From JAQBDA01 sp032124675 (GTDB lineage Bacteria > Chloroflexota > Anaerolineae > Anaerolineales > UBA4823), in NCBI GenBank assembly GCA_032124675.1, contig JAQBDA010000003.1:1-13818 (forward strand): 13,818 nt of DNA. The letters are read 5' to 3'. A program made the position numbers and the translations under genes. This document shows positions 6,499-13,782 of the stretch, in pieces. Within the stretch, counting starts at the first letter, position 1; each line of letters begins with the position of its first letter. The notes below the pieces were generated by a model. That model had not been told where the DNA came from. It worked only from the letters and a program-made list of their open reading frames with translations, and did no database searches.

Positions 6499-8925
6499 TC
6501 AGGGTGTCCTGTTATAAATACGGCGGTATATATTATAGATCTCATAGATCCCGCGGATATAATTGCGGGTTTCGTTAAATCTAACGATCTCCAGGAACAG
6601 ATCCTGGTCGCCATCTGACAGGTTATGCCACTCAATGGCATTACCCGGACCACCATTATAGGCTGCCAGCGCCGCATAGAGATCACCCCCGAAGTGGTCC
6701 CGCCATTTTGCTAGATATTCACTGCCGTACAATACACTTACATTAGGTCGATACAGATCCTCATCGTTGTATTCTTCTGGCCAGCCGATATCGGTTGCGA
6801 TCTCCTGTCCGGTGGCTGGGATGATCTGCATCAAACCTCGCGCTCCGGCTGAGGACCGCACGAACCCTTCGAAAGCACTCTCTTGGCGCACAACACTATA
6901 CAGGAAGAGGGGGTGGAATTGGTACTGCTCTGCTGTGGGATTGATCAGATCAGAATAGTAGGGTCCGAATCGAATATGGTTGAAGTAGATCGGAGCAGAC
7001 AACGTCTCCGCATCACCCATACCTGCCTGGTCCAGCACCTGTCGTGCAGCCAAAATCGCTGACCGGTACATCCCCAGATCAAGCATGTAATTCGCCAGGC
7101 GATAGCTGTTTGCCGGGTCGGCTTGTAGCGAGGCGCGCAATTCTTCGAACTCAGTACGCGCCAGATCTTGAAGACCCAGCTCCCAAAGCTCGGTACCGCG
7201 GAACATGCGTTCGTCCCCCAATAATGGTCCAAGTGAAGAGAGGTCTTCTTCTGGCAGGTTGAAAGTAGCTTTAACCCATTCCTCAGCTTGAGCGCGCTCC
7301 TGCTGGCGGTCGATCGAAAGATCGTAATCCTGGGGGGTCGCAAATGGTTCCAGCTGGCGGAGAATATCACGCGCACGCTCGCTGTAGTAGCCTGTTGGGT
7401 CGATATTGGCGGTCAGCTCCCAGTTTGCCTGAGCTGCGATCGGATCTCCTGACGCATATTGGGACTTGCCGAGCCAGAATGAGGCTGCGGCTCGGTCTTG
7501 CAGGTTTACCGCACTTGACAACGTGCGTTGGAAAAGGATAGAGGCGTTCTCAAAGTCTCTCAGACGATAGCGTGTGATCCCTGCCAGGAATGATGCTCGT
7601 TGGGCTTCCTCGTACAGCGGTAATTCTGTGGCGACTCTATTCCACAAAGCTGCCGCTTGTTCCAGGTCTCCGTTCATTTCCGCGACTTCGGCAGCATCGA
7701 ACAGAAACTCTCCGGCACGTGGGTGATTGGGCGCAGCAGCGACAAAATCCAGCAAAGTCTGGATGCCGCGCACGGCCTCACGCTGGAAAAAGTACTGCGT
7801 ATAGGCTTTCTGGTCCCAGGCGTCATCCCAAAAGCGGTCTTCGGGATAGTTCTGGATAATAGTGTCCCATTGCGTCACTGCTTCATCATAGCCGCCCAGG
7901 GCGCGCAGTGAGAGCCCGTTATAGTAACGTGCGGTGGATTGTTCGATCCCGCCAGCCTGGAAGTAGCGATCGAAAGCGCTCATTGCGACGCCATATTCTC
8001 CGGCATAATAATCGACAATGCCCCGGTTCAATTCGTCAACCGGTACACCTGCATCCACGAGCTGGATGAGGGCAAGATAAGAGTCGTATGCGGTCGGGTA
8101 GTTATTTACCGCATCCTGATAGTGTGCATACGCCTGGTCGAGCTGACCGTTCGCAACATAGATCTGGCCCATGAGGTAATCCATCTGCGCCTTGGTGAAA
8201 TCACTTTGTGCCCGATCATAGATACTTTGATATATGCCGAGGGCGGTTTCATAGTCACCAACGGCGGCGTGGGCGCGGGCTATCTTTATCTCGATATCCA
8301 GACCGTTCAAGTAGCCTGGCGACTGCAGTGCAGCGCGGTAATCGATCAGCGCACCGGCATAGTCTCCAGCAGCAGCCAGGGCGTCGCCACGCATATTGAG
8401 CACGTAGGCATCCACGATCCCAGGTCGATTGATAAGGTAATCGAGATAAGCCTGTGCGCTTTCAGTATGCAGACCGAGCGCCGAGTAGGCCTGCCCCAGG
8501 CTGAAGTGAGCGTAGGGTAGTTCGGACGATTGGGGATAGCTGGCGATCAATTGTCTGAGCGTGTCAACACCGGCCTGATATGCACCCGAATCTATCTGCG
8601 CGCGGGCCAGACCGAGTAATGCCGCGCTCTGAATCTCTGGTTCGGTGCTGGCTTGAAGCGCATTCTGGTATTCATCCCTTGCCAGATCCCAGTCGCCTTC
8701 TAAGCGTGCCTGGTCAGCATGGGTGATCCGGTTGGCCGGGAGGGGGGTAGGTGTTGGAGGTGGGGTTGGGGTAGGCGTCTGGGTTGGAGTAGCGGGCACA
8801 GCTGACGGGGAGGGGCTGGCTGCTGGGACATCCGTGTTTGGAGGCGAAAGCAGGTTGGCCGCTTGCGAACAAGCCAGCGTGACCAACAGCAGTAATGAGA
8901 GGAGCAATAACACCGGCTTTTTCAT
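6499..8925 (-). CDS. TPR-rich lipoprotein lytic transglycosylase
   Basis: This is a probable peptidoglycan lytic transglycosylase, cleaving the MurNAc-GlcNAc bond to form 1,6-anhydroMurNAc ends. Starting at the ATG before KKPVLLL gives 808 aa: a lipoprotein signal peptide with cysteine 19 in TLAC, a Thr/Pro-rich flexible linker at about 29-66, a long helical array of TPR repeats (for example AGDYAGALIDYRAAL, AVGDYETALGIYQSI, NGQLDQAYAHYQDAV) to about residue 560, and a C-terminal Slt70-like domain. The catalytic glutamate is E682 in RQESAF; GARGLMQIIPATG and AALAAYNGGPGN are the following conserved motifs. The reading frame extends upstream to 8988, but the extra 21 residues are not signal-like and lie over the promoter. 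The promoter places the transcription start almost at this ATG. The stop is followed after one base by the methyltransferase GTG. It should act on the outer face of the membrane. Confidence 0.93.
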   Translation of the reverse strand: MKKPVLLLLSLLLLVTLACSQAANLLSPPNTDVPAASPSPSAVPATPTQTPTPTPPPTPTPLPANRITHADQARLEGDWDLARDEYQNALQASTEPEIQSAALLGLARAQIDSGAYQAGVDTLRQLIASYPQSSELPYAHFSLGQAYSALGLHTESAQAYLDYLINRPGIVDAYVLNMRGDALAAAGDYAGALIDYRAALQSPGYLNGLDIEIKIARAHAAVGDYETALGIYQSIYDRAQSDFTKAQMDYLMGQIYVANGQLDQAYAHYQDAVNNYPTAYDSYLALIQLVDAGVPVDELNRGIVDYYAGEYGVAMSAFDRYFQAGGIEQSTARYYNGLSLRALGGYDEAVTQWDTIIQNYPEDRFWDDAWDQKAYTQYFFQREAVRGIQTLLDFVAAAPNHPRAGEFLFDAAEVAEMNGDLEQAAALWNRVATELPLYEEAQRASFLAGITRYRLRDFENASILFQRTLSSAVNLQDRAAASFWLGKSQYASGDPIAAQANWELTANIDPTGYYSERARDILRQLEPFATPQDYDLSIDRQQERAQAEEWVKATFNLPEEDLSSLGPLLGDERMFRGTELWELGLQDLARTEFEELRASLQADPANSYRLANYMLDLGMYRSAILAARQVLDQAGMGDAETLSAPIYFNHIRFGPYYSDLINPTAEQYQFHPLFLYSVVRQESAFEGFVRSSAGARGLMQIIPATGQEIATDIGWPEEYNDEDLYRPNVSVLYGSEYLAKWRDHFGGDLYAALAAYNGGPGNAIEWHNLSDGDQDLFLEIVRFNETRNYIRGIYEIYNIYRRIYNRTP

Positions 8926-8932
8926 CTCCGCC

Positions 8933-8961
8933 ACTATAACGCAGGCTTCTACCCGTGTCAA
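8933..8961 (-). promoter_or_regulatory. Sigma-70 promoter, probably leaderless
   Basis: On the minus strand a perfect TTGACA (8961-8956) is separated by 17 bp from TATAGT (8938-8933). Only 7 bases lie between the -10 and the ATG at 8925, so transcription would start at or next to the A of the start codon. The GGAG directly before the ATG has no spacer and would be a poor ribosome-binding site. Confidence 0.7.
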
Positions 8962-9045
8962 TGTACCATAGCCCAACTCATACACCACTATCTAAACATA
9001 ATCACCTAGGCAATTCGCCGCTTGATAACTGACTTCGATGAAGCG

Positions 9046-9074
9046 TTGACCATGTACGGTCGATCCACTATAAT
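9046..9074 (+). promoter_or_regulatory. Sigma-70 promoter for DHH phosphoesterase gene
   Basis: TTGACC at 9046-9051 and a perfect TATAAT at 9069-9074 have a 17-bp spacer. The predicted start near 9081 gives a leader of about 90 nt, which holds a small hairpin (GGGG 9097-9100, CCCC 9107-9110). The spacer carries a dyad GACC-N6-GGTC (9048-9061). The 245-bp region 8926-9170 holds this promoter and the divergent transglycosylase promoter; I see no small gene in it. Confidence 0.8.
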
Positions 9075-9170
9075 AATTCCGGAAGTGACGCGTTCGGGGG
9101 AAACAACCCCACCAACTGCGTTTGTACTGAAACCAGGTATCAAGGATTATCCAGTTGTTGAGGGAATTCA

Positions 9171-10214
9171 ATGAGGAGTGAATTCATCGAGAGCGAAAAC
9201 CCGGTTACACAGGAGAATCTCGATTGGTTGAGAAAAACTTCTGGAACCGGACCGGTTCTCATCCTTACCCATGATTATCCAGATCCGGATGCGCTGGCCT
9301 CCGGGATGGCGCTCTCAGCACTGATCTCGAATGCCTGGGATATCCCCAGCAGTCTGGTGTACAGTGGAGTAGTAGCCAGAGCAGAGAACAGGGCAATGCT
9401 GCATTTGCTCACGCCAAATTGGGAGTTTCGTGAGCAGGTGCGGGACTTCGATGCATACTCTGCTGTTGCCCTTGTGGATACCCAACCTGGGGCAGGAAAT
9501 AACAGTTATCCTACGGAAAGGAGTGCGGATATTGTGATCGACCATCACAATCCGATCCGCGAGCATTCACATTCGGTTCCTTTCTCTGACATTCGCCCCG
9601 ATGTTGGAGCTACCTCGACGCTCTTGTACCAGTATTTCCAGGCGGCAGACATCACCCCAGATCAAGACCTTGCGACTGCCATGTTTTACGGGCTGCATAC
9701 CGACACACTCGGTCTGGCCAGAGGGGCATCGACCGCCGACGAGATGGTCTACTTCAACTTGCTGGGTATGTTGGATAGGAAAAAGCTGGTACAGGTAGAA
9801 CAGGCTGGCCTGTCACGCTTATATTTCAATGCCTTCAGCGGTGGATTGCAGGCAGCCCGGATATATGGAAAAGTGATCATATCCGATCTTGGGTCGATGC
9901 ACAGACCTGACCTGTCGGGCGAGATGGCCGATGTGCTGATCCGGTTGGACTCTGCCCGCGCAGCCTTATGTTATGGAACACACCGACAGGTCCTGTACCT
10001 TTCCTTGCGGACAAAAGCAACGGTGAAAGATGCCGGCGCAATCGCCCAGGCTTTGGTGGCAGGTTTTGGTAAAGCCGGTGGGCATGGTAGTCTGGCGGGG
10101 GGCCAGGTTCCTTTAGGTGACCAGGATCTACAACCCTTGATCAAAATCGTCGAAAAACGCATGCTGACACTCATGGATGAAGTTGGCCCCGGTGCCCCCC
10201 TGCTGGGTGGCTGA
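9171..10214 (+). CDS. DHH/DHHA1 family phosphoesterase (NrnA-like)
   Basis: The 347 aa protein belongs to the DHH phosphoesterase family, manganese-dependent enzymes that include NrnA (nanoRNase and pAp phosphatase) and cyclic-di-AMP phosphodiesterases. Metal-binding motifs are THDYPDPDALASG at 33-45 (H34, D38, D40), VDTQP with D103, VIDHHNP at 122-128 and HTDT with D178. The C-terminal DHHA1 substrate-binding domain carries GKAGGHGSLAGG at about 300-311. There are no membrane, PAS or GGDEF segments, so it is the short soluble form. Likely substrates are short oligoribonucleotides, pAp or pApA; the sequence does not decide between them. ATG 9171 is supported by GAGGG at 9160-9164 with a 6-nt spacing. 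It has its own promoter, and the mtnA promoter starts 6 bp after its stop, so it is probably a separate unit with some read-through. Confidence 0.93.
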   Translation: MRSEFIESENPVTQENLDWLRKTSGTGPVLILTHDYPDPDALASGMALSALISNAWDIPSSLVYSGVVARAENRAMLHLLTPNWEFREQVRDFDAYSAVALVDTQPGAGNNSYPTERSADIVIDHHNPIREHSHSVPFSDIRPDVGATSTLLYQYFQAADITPDQDLATAMFYGLHTDTLGLARGASTADEMVYFNLLGMLDRKKLVQVEQAGLSRLYFNAFSGGLQAARIYGKVIISDLGSMHRPDLSGEMADVLIRLDSARAALCYGTHRQVLYLSLRTKATVKDAGAIAQALVAGFGKAGGHGSLAGGQVPLGDQDLQPLIKIVEKRMLTLMDEVGPGAPLLGG

Positions 10215-10219
10215 GACCT

Positions 10220-10248
10220 TTGACAAAGCTGCTTTTGCGTGTTAAACT
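10220..10248 (+). promoter_or_regulatory. Sigma-70 promoter for mtnA operon
   Basis: TTGACA at 10220-10225 is separated by 17 bp from TAAACT at 10243-10248, which is preceded by TG at 10240-10241 (extended -10). The predicted start near 10255 gives a leader of about 94 nt before mtnA. The -10 matches the consensus at only four of six positions, offset by the TG and the perfect -35. Confidence 0.65.
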
Positions 10249-10268
10249 CGCACGGGTTTTTTGATGTC

Positions 10269-10327
10269 GACGCTCTCCGGCGAGGGCGTCTTTTAGAGCC
10301 CGGCTCGAAAATCACTGCCATTTTCGA
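10269..10327 (+). promoter_or_regulatory. Structured leader of mtnA operon (three hairpins)
   Basis: Hairpin 1 pairs 10269-10277 with 10282-10290 (9 bp, one G-U, CGGC loop) and is followed by T4, like a weak terminator. Hairpin 2 pairs GAGC 10296-10299 with GCTC 10303-10306. Hairpin 3 pairs TCGAAAAT 10305-10312 with ATTTTCGA 10320-10327 around a 7-nt loop and overlaps hairpin 2 by two bases. CTCTC at 10273-10277 in hairpin 1 can alternatively pair with GAGAG at 10339-10343, the purine stretch 5 nt before the mtnA ATG. I do not recognise a known riboswitch class. Regulatory function is an inference. Confidence 0.4.
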
Positions 10328-10348
10328 TATGAGGCTTAGAGAGTTATT

Positions 10349-11401
10349 ATGAGAACTGTCGATTGGGATGAGAACCTCCGCTGCGTGCGTATGATCGACC
10401 AGCGCATTCTGCCCGGGGAATTTAAGATAATCTCATTGTATACCCACCAGGAGCTAGCGGGTGCTATCCAGGATATGGTAGTACGCGGCGCTCCTGCGAT
10501 CGGTGCTACAGCAGCATACGGGCTTGCGCTTGCAGCGTTTCGATCTAATGCCACTCAGCGGGATGAACTTCTCAGGGAATTGAGCCTCGCCGCCGAGGTG
10601 CTGTACAATGCACGTCCAACTGCCTCCAATCTGAATTGGGCGCTGCAAAGGGTTCTCGGAATCGCCGGGGAGACTCAAGGTACTGCCGATGAGCTGCGTG
10701 AAGGTGTGTTGTTCGAAGCCCAACGAATTGCCGATGAAGATATAGCCATAAATCAGAGGATGGCACGCGTTGGCGCAGCTGTCATCGATGATGGAGATAC
10801 CATCATCCATCACTGTAATACTGGAGCTTTGGCGGCAGTCGATTGGGGGACTGCCCTGGGTGTCATCCGCATGGCCCACGAAACGGGTAAGCAGCTGCAT
10901 GTGCTGGTGGATGAAACCCGCCCGCGCCTGCAGGGTGCCCGTCTGACTGCATGGGAGCTGGAGCAGTACGGGATCTCATATGATATTATCAGCGACAGCT
11001 CTGCCGGTCACTTCCTGTCGACCGGACAGGCACAAAAGGTGCTGTTTGGCGCAGACCGGGTCGTTGCGAACGGGGATGTTGCCAATAAAATCGGCACCTA
11101 TATGCTATCACTCGCCGCCCAGGATAATGGCATACCAGTGTATTGTGTTGTTCCTACATCCACAATAGACCTAAGCCTGGGAGAGGGTTCACTAATTCCC
11201 ATTGAGGAGCGCGCTCCCGATGAAGTCCTGGATCTGGAATTCCACGGACACCGGGTCAGCCCGCCGGGTGCTCACGCACGCAACCCTGCTTTCGATGTGA
11301 CACCCAACCGCCTGGTTACAGCCTTCATCACCGAGAATGGGATCATCTACCCGCCTTACGAGACAAATTTACGGAAGATCGTTCTGCCAGGTGGAAATTG
11401 A
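10349..11401 (+). CDS. mtnA: S-methyl-5-thioribose-1-phosphate isomerase
   Basis: MtnA converts 5-methylthioribose-1-phosphate to 5-methylthioribulose-1-phosphate, the first ring-opening step of the methionine salvage pathway that recycles methylthioadenosine. The 350 aa product has the expected length and is related to eIF2B alpha. Visible are RGAPAIG at 46-52, the catalytic cysteine C156 in IIHHCNTGALA, the VDETRPRLQGARLTAWEL stretch at about 187-204 and the catalytic aspartate D236 in GADRV, followed by NGDVANKIGT. These residues separate MtnA from ribose-1,5-bisphosphate isomerases only tentatively, but the match to MtnA is strong. The ATG is preceded by AGAGAG (10338-10343), a moderate Shine-Dalgarno. 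It is first in an operon with the PfkB kinase (34-bp gap) and ahcY. Other salvage genes (mtnN/mtnP, mtnB, mtnK) are not in the window. Confidence 0.95.
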   Translation: MRTVDWDENLRCVRMIDQRILPGEFKIISLYTHQELAGAIQDMVVRGAPAIGATAAYGLALAAFRSNATQRDELLRELSLAAEVLYNARPTASNLNWALQRVLGIAGETQGTADELREGVLFEAQRIADEDIAINQRMARVGAAVIDDGDTIIHHCNTGALAAVDWGTALGVIRMAHETGKQLHVLVDETRPRLQGARLTAWELEQYGISYDIISDSSAGHFLSTGQAQKVLFGADRVVANGDVANKIGTYMLSLAAQDNGIPVYCVVPTSTIDLSLGEGSLIPIEERAPDEVLDLEFHGHRVSPPGAHARNPAFDVTPNRLVTAFITENGIIYPPYETNLRKIVLPGGN

Positions 11402-11435
11402 TAATAGGAAAAGACTTGGTCTCCAGGTACATTTG

Positions 11436-12413
11436 ATGAATATCGTTCTAACCGGTTCTGTAGCATTCGACTATTTAATGATCTTCCCCGGATATTTCCG
11501 GGACCATATTTTGCCCGATAAGCTGGAGACGATCAGCCTATCATTCCTGGTCGAGGATATGGTACGCTTGCGTGGAGGTACAGCCCCCAATATCGCCTAC
11601 ACTCTGGCATTGCTGGGTGTACGGGCGCGATTGTTTGCAACCGTGGGAGAGGATTTTGAAGAATATCGCTCCTGGCTGGAATCAAAAGGGGTGGATACAA
11701 CCTGGGCGAAAGTTGTCCCCGGGGTTTTCACGGCATCGTTCTTTGCAAATACCGACCGTTCTAATGCCCAGATTGCCAGTTTTTACCCGGGAGCGATGGC
11801 ATTCGCTTCCCAGCTCTCGCTGCAGGATTTGAAGGATGATCCGCCGGAATTTGTCGTCGTGTCCCCCAATGATCCAGACGCAATGGTCCGTTATGTCGAT
11901 GAATGTCAGGCAATGAATATTCCTTATCTGTATGATCCAAGCCAGCAGATCGTGCGCCTGACTGCCGGTGACCTACGGCGCGGGATCGAAGGAGCACGGG
12001 CTGTATTCGTCAATGACTACGAGTATGCTCTGATCCAGAAGATGACCGGTATGTCGAGTGCGGAGCTCCTCAGCCATGTTCACTTTGTGGTGGTTACACG
12101 AGGCGAACAGGGCGCGACAATCTACAGCCAAGATGGGGAGATAAATATCCCGGTCGTCGAACCGGATAAGATCGCTGATCCGACTGGGGTTGGGGATGCT
12201 TTCCGGGGTGGATTCTTAACTGCCTATCAATACAAATTGGATTTGCAAACCTGCGGCCAGGTAGGAGCGTTGGCAGCCACGTATTGCCTGGAGCAGCAGG
12301 GTCCACAGGGTCATTCATACACCCCCCGGGAATTCATTACCCGCTTCCGGGTGCACTTTGACGACAACCAGAGCCTTGAAGTGATGCTTCAAAGTGAAGA
12401 TATGGCTAAATAG
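11436..12413 (+). CDS. PfkB-family kinase, probable adenosine kinase
   Basis: This is a 326 aa ribokinase/PfkB-fold kinase. It carries the substrate-side signature RGGTAPNIAYTLALLG at 46-61 and the C-terminal phosphoryl-transfer signature DPTGVGDAFRGGF at 248-260 with the catalytic base D254 and its anion hole. The N-terminal pattern (VAFDY, HILP, SFLV) resembles a bacterial subgroup often annotated as adenosine kinase or carbohydrate kinase and recalled as occurring near ahcY. Placement directly before ahcY, whose reaction releases adenosine, supports adenosine to AMP conversion. A sugar or other nucleoside substrate is not excluded. The frame is open back to 11337 inside mtnA; I chose ATG 11436 because the fold's first strand begins there (MNIVLTGS) and AGG at 11426-11428 lies about 7 nt upstream. 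Gaps are 34 bp to mtnA and 60 bp to ahcY. Confidence 0.85.
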   Translation: MNIVLTGSVAFDYLMIFPGYFRDHILPDKLETISLSFLVEDMVRLRGGTAPNIAYTLALLGVRARLFATVGEDFEEYRSWLESKGVDTTWAKVVPGVFTASFFANTDRSNAQIASFYPGAMAFASQLSLQDLKDDPPEFVVVSPNDPDAMVRYVDECQAMNIPYLYDPSQQIVRLTAGDLRRGIEGARAVFVNDYEYALIQKMTGMSSAELLSHVHFVVVTRGEQGATIYSQDGEINIPVVEPDKIADPTGVGDAFRGGFLTAYQYKLDLQTCGQVGALAATYCLEQQGPQGHSYTPREFITRFRVHFDDNQSLEVMLQSEDMAK

Positions 12414-12473
12414 GGGATTGTGCTCATTGCGCAGTCCTTTACTTCGCCAACATATTAGAAATGGAGTTATAGG

Positions 12474-13733
12474 ATGGAAAACTACGATATTAAGGACACG
12501 AAACTGGCTGAAGGAGGCCGTCGGAAAATCGAGTGGGCGGAACGCGAGATGCCGGTGCTGCGGCTGATCCAGGAGCGTTTCTCCAAAGAACGCCCATTGA
12601 AAGGACTGCGTGTCTCTGCGTGTTTGCACGTTACTACCGAGACAGCCAACTTGATGCAGACACTCCACGCAGGTGGTGCGGATGTCGTGCTCACAGCTTC
12701 CAATCCGCTATCAACACAGGATGACGTCGCCGCCTCACTGGTAACGCATTTCGAAATCCCGGTTTACGCAATCAAGGGCGAAAACAATGTTACCTACTAT
12801 AAACACATCAATGCAGCTCTAGACCATCAACCCCATATGACTATGGACGATGGTGCGGACCTGGTCGGTACGCTGCATAAAGACCGCCGCAATTTACTGG
12901 ATAACATGATCGGCGGGACAGAAGAGACAACGACCGGTGTCATCCGCCTGCGGGCAATGGCAGCTGATGGGGCGCTGGCATTCCCGGTGGTTGCGGTCAA
13001 TGACGCGATGACCAAACACTTTTTCGATAACCGCTACGGGACCGGACAGTCTACCATCGACGGGATCATCCGTGCAACGAACGTGTTGTTAGCGGGAAAG
13101 GCATTCGTGGTTGCCGGGTACGGCTGGTGTGGGCGAGGGCTTGCGATGCGAGCCCGAGGAATGGGCGCGAATGTCATCGTCACCGAGGTCGACCCGCTGC
13201 CAGCGTTGGAGGCTGTCATGGATGGGTTTAGAGTGATGCCGATGGCTGAGGCTGCCCTGATCGGTGATATTTTCTGCACAGTCACAGGTGATCTGAATGT
13301 GATCGATAAGCACCATTTTGAGATGATGAAAGACGGCAGTATCGTTGCGAATTCAGGTCACTTCAACGTTGAGATCAATATACCAGCACTGGAGGAACTA
13401 TCTGTTGAGAAACGTCTGGTCCGACCGTTTGTAGAGCAGTATCTACTGCAGGATGGACGGCAGATAAACTTGCTGGCTGAAGGGCGGCTGATCAACCTGG
13501 CGTCTGCTGAAGGACATCCAGCCAGTGTAATGGATATGTCTTTCGCCAATCAGGCATTGGCTGCGGAATATCTCGCCAAGAACAGCGACCAGCTGGAAAA
13601 TAAAGTTTATACAGTACCGGATGAGATCGATCGAGAGATTGCGCGCCTCAAGCTAAATGCTATGGGTATCGAGATAGATGTGCTCACGCCGCAGCAGGTT
13701 AAATACCTCAACTCCTGGGAAGAAGGTACCTAG
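12474..13733 (+). CDS. ahcY: Adenosylhomocysteinase (SAH hydrolase)
   Basis: The enzyme reversibly hydrolyses S-adenosylhomocysteine to homocysteine and adenosine, removing the product inhibitor of SAM-dependent methyltransferases; it keeps a tightly bound NAD. At 419 aa it is the short form, without the roughly 40-residue insertion common in other bacteria, as in archaea and Thermotoga. Substrate-site residues are visible: HVTTETANL at 52-60, DDGADL at 125-130, EETTTG at 150-155 and NDAMTKHFFDNRYGTGQS at 176-193 (K181, D185 and N186 matching human K186, D190, N191). The NAD-binding loop is GYGWCGRG at 215-222, and NSGHFNVEI is at 293-301. ATG 12474 has GGAG at 12463-12466, 7 nt upstream. It is the last gene of the operon and is followed by a strong terminator. 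The C-terminus ends NSWEEGT, without the KYxRY-like tail of the long forms. Confidence 0.97.
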   Translation: MENYDIKDTKLAEGGRRKIEWAEREMPVLRLIQERFSKERPLKGLRVSACLHVTTETANLMQTLHAGGADVVLTASNPLSTQDDVAASLVTHFEIPVYAIKGENNVTYYKHINAALDHQPHMTMDDGADLVGTLHKDRRNLLDNMIGGTEETTTGVIRLRAMAADGALAFPVVAVNDAMTKHFFDNRYGTGQSTIDGIIRATNVLLAGKAFVVAGYGWCGRGLAMRARGMGANVIVTEVDPLPALEAVMDGFRVMPMAEAALIGDIFCTVTGDLNVIDKHHFEMMKDGSIVANSGHFNVEINIPALEELSVEKRLVRPFVEQYLLQDGRQINLLAEGRLINLASAEGHPASVMDMSFANQALAAEYLAKNSDQLENKVYTVPDEIDREIARLKLNAMGIEIDVLTPQQVKYLNSWEEGT

Positions 13734-13750
13734 GAATCCGGTATCTCACC

Positions 13751-13782
13751 ACAGCTCGCCTATTCACAGGGCGAGCTGTTTT
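13751..13782 (+). terminator. Intrinsic terminator after ahcY
   Basis: ACAGCTCGCC at 13751-13760 pairs perfectly with GGCGAGCTGT at 13770-13779 around a 9-nt loop and is followed by T residues to 13782. The 10-bp GC-rich stem ends 18 bp after the ahcY stop and closes the mtnA-kinase-ahcY unit. No feature is seen in the remaining 36 bases to the window end. Confidence 0.9.

Noticed and set aside
6498..6686. N-terminal extension of the methyltransferase to an ATG at 6686.
   Set aside because: It overlaps the conserved C-terminal lytic transglycosylase domain in another frame and shows no family similarity.
7939..8520. Plus-strand open frame of 193 codons opposite the transglycosylase.
   Set aside because: It lies antisense to TPR repeats, has no recognisable domain or ribosome site, and is best explained as a shadow of the real gene.
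8926..8988. Longer start for the lytic transglycosylase.
   Set aside because: It would place a hydrophilic stretch before a clear lipoprotein signal peptide and overlap a consensus promoter.
10236..10262. Terminator for the DHH gene ending in T6 at 10257-10262.
   Set aside because: The best stem is only 4 bp and it coincides with the better-supported mtnA promoter.
11337..11435. Longer start for the PfkB kinase overlapping mtnA.
   Set aside because: The first beta strand of the fold begins at MNIVLTGS, and the upstream residues are an off-frame reading of the mtnA end and the gap.
12414..12473. SAH riboswitch before ahcY.
   Set aside because: The gap is only 60 nt; it has one weak 5-bp hairpin and no pattern resembling the SAH riboswitch core.
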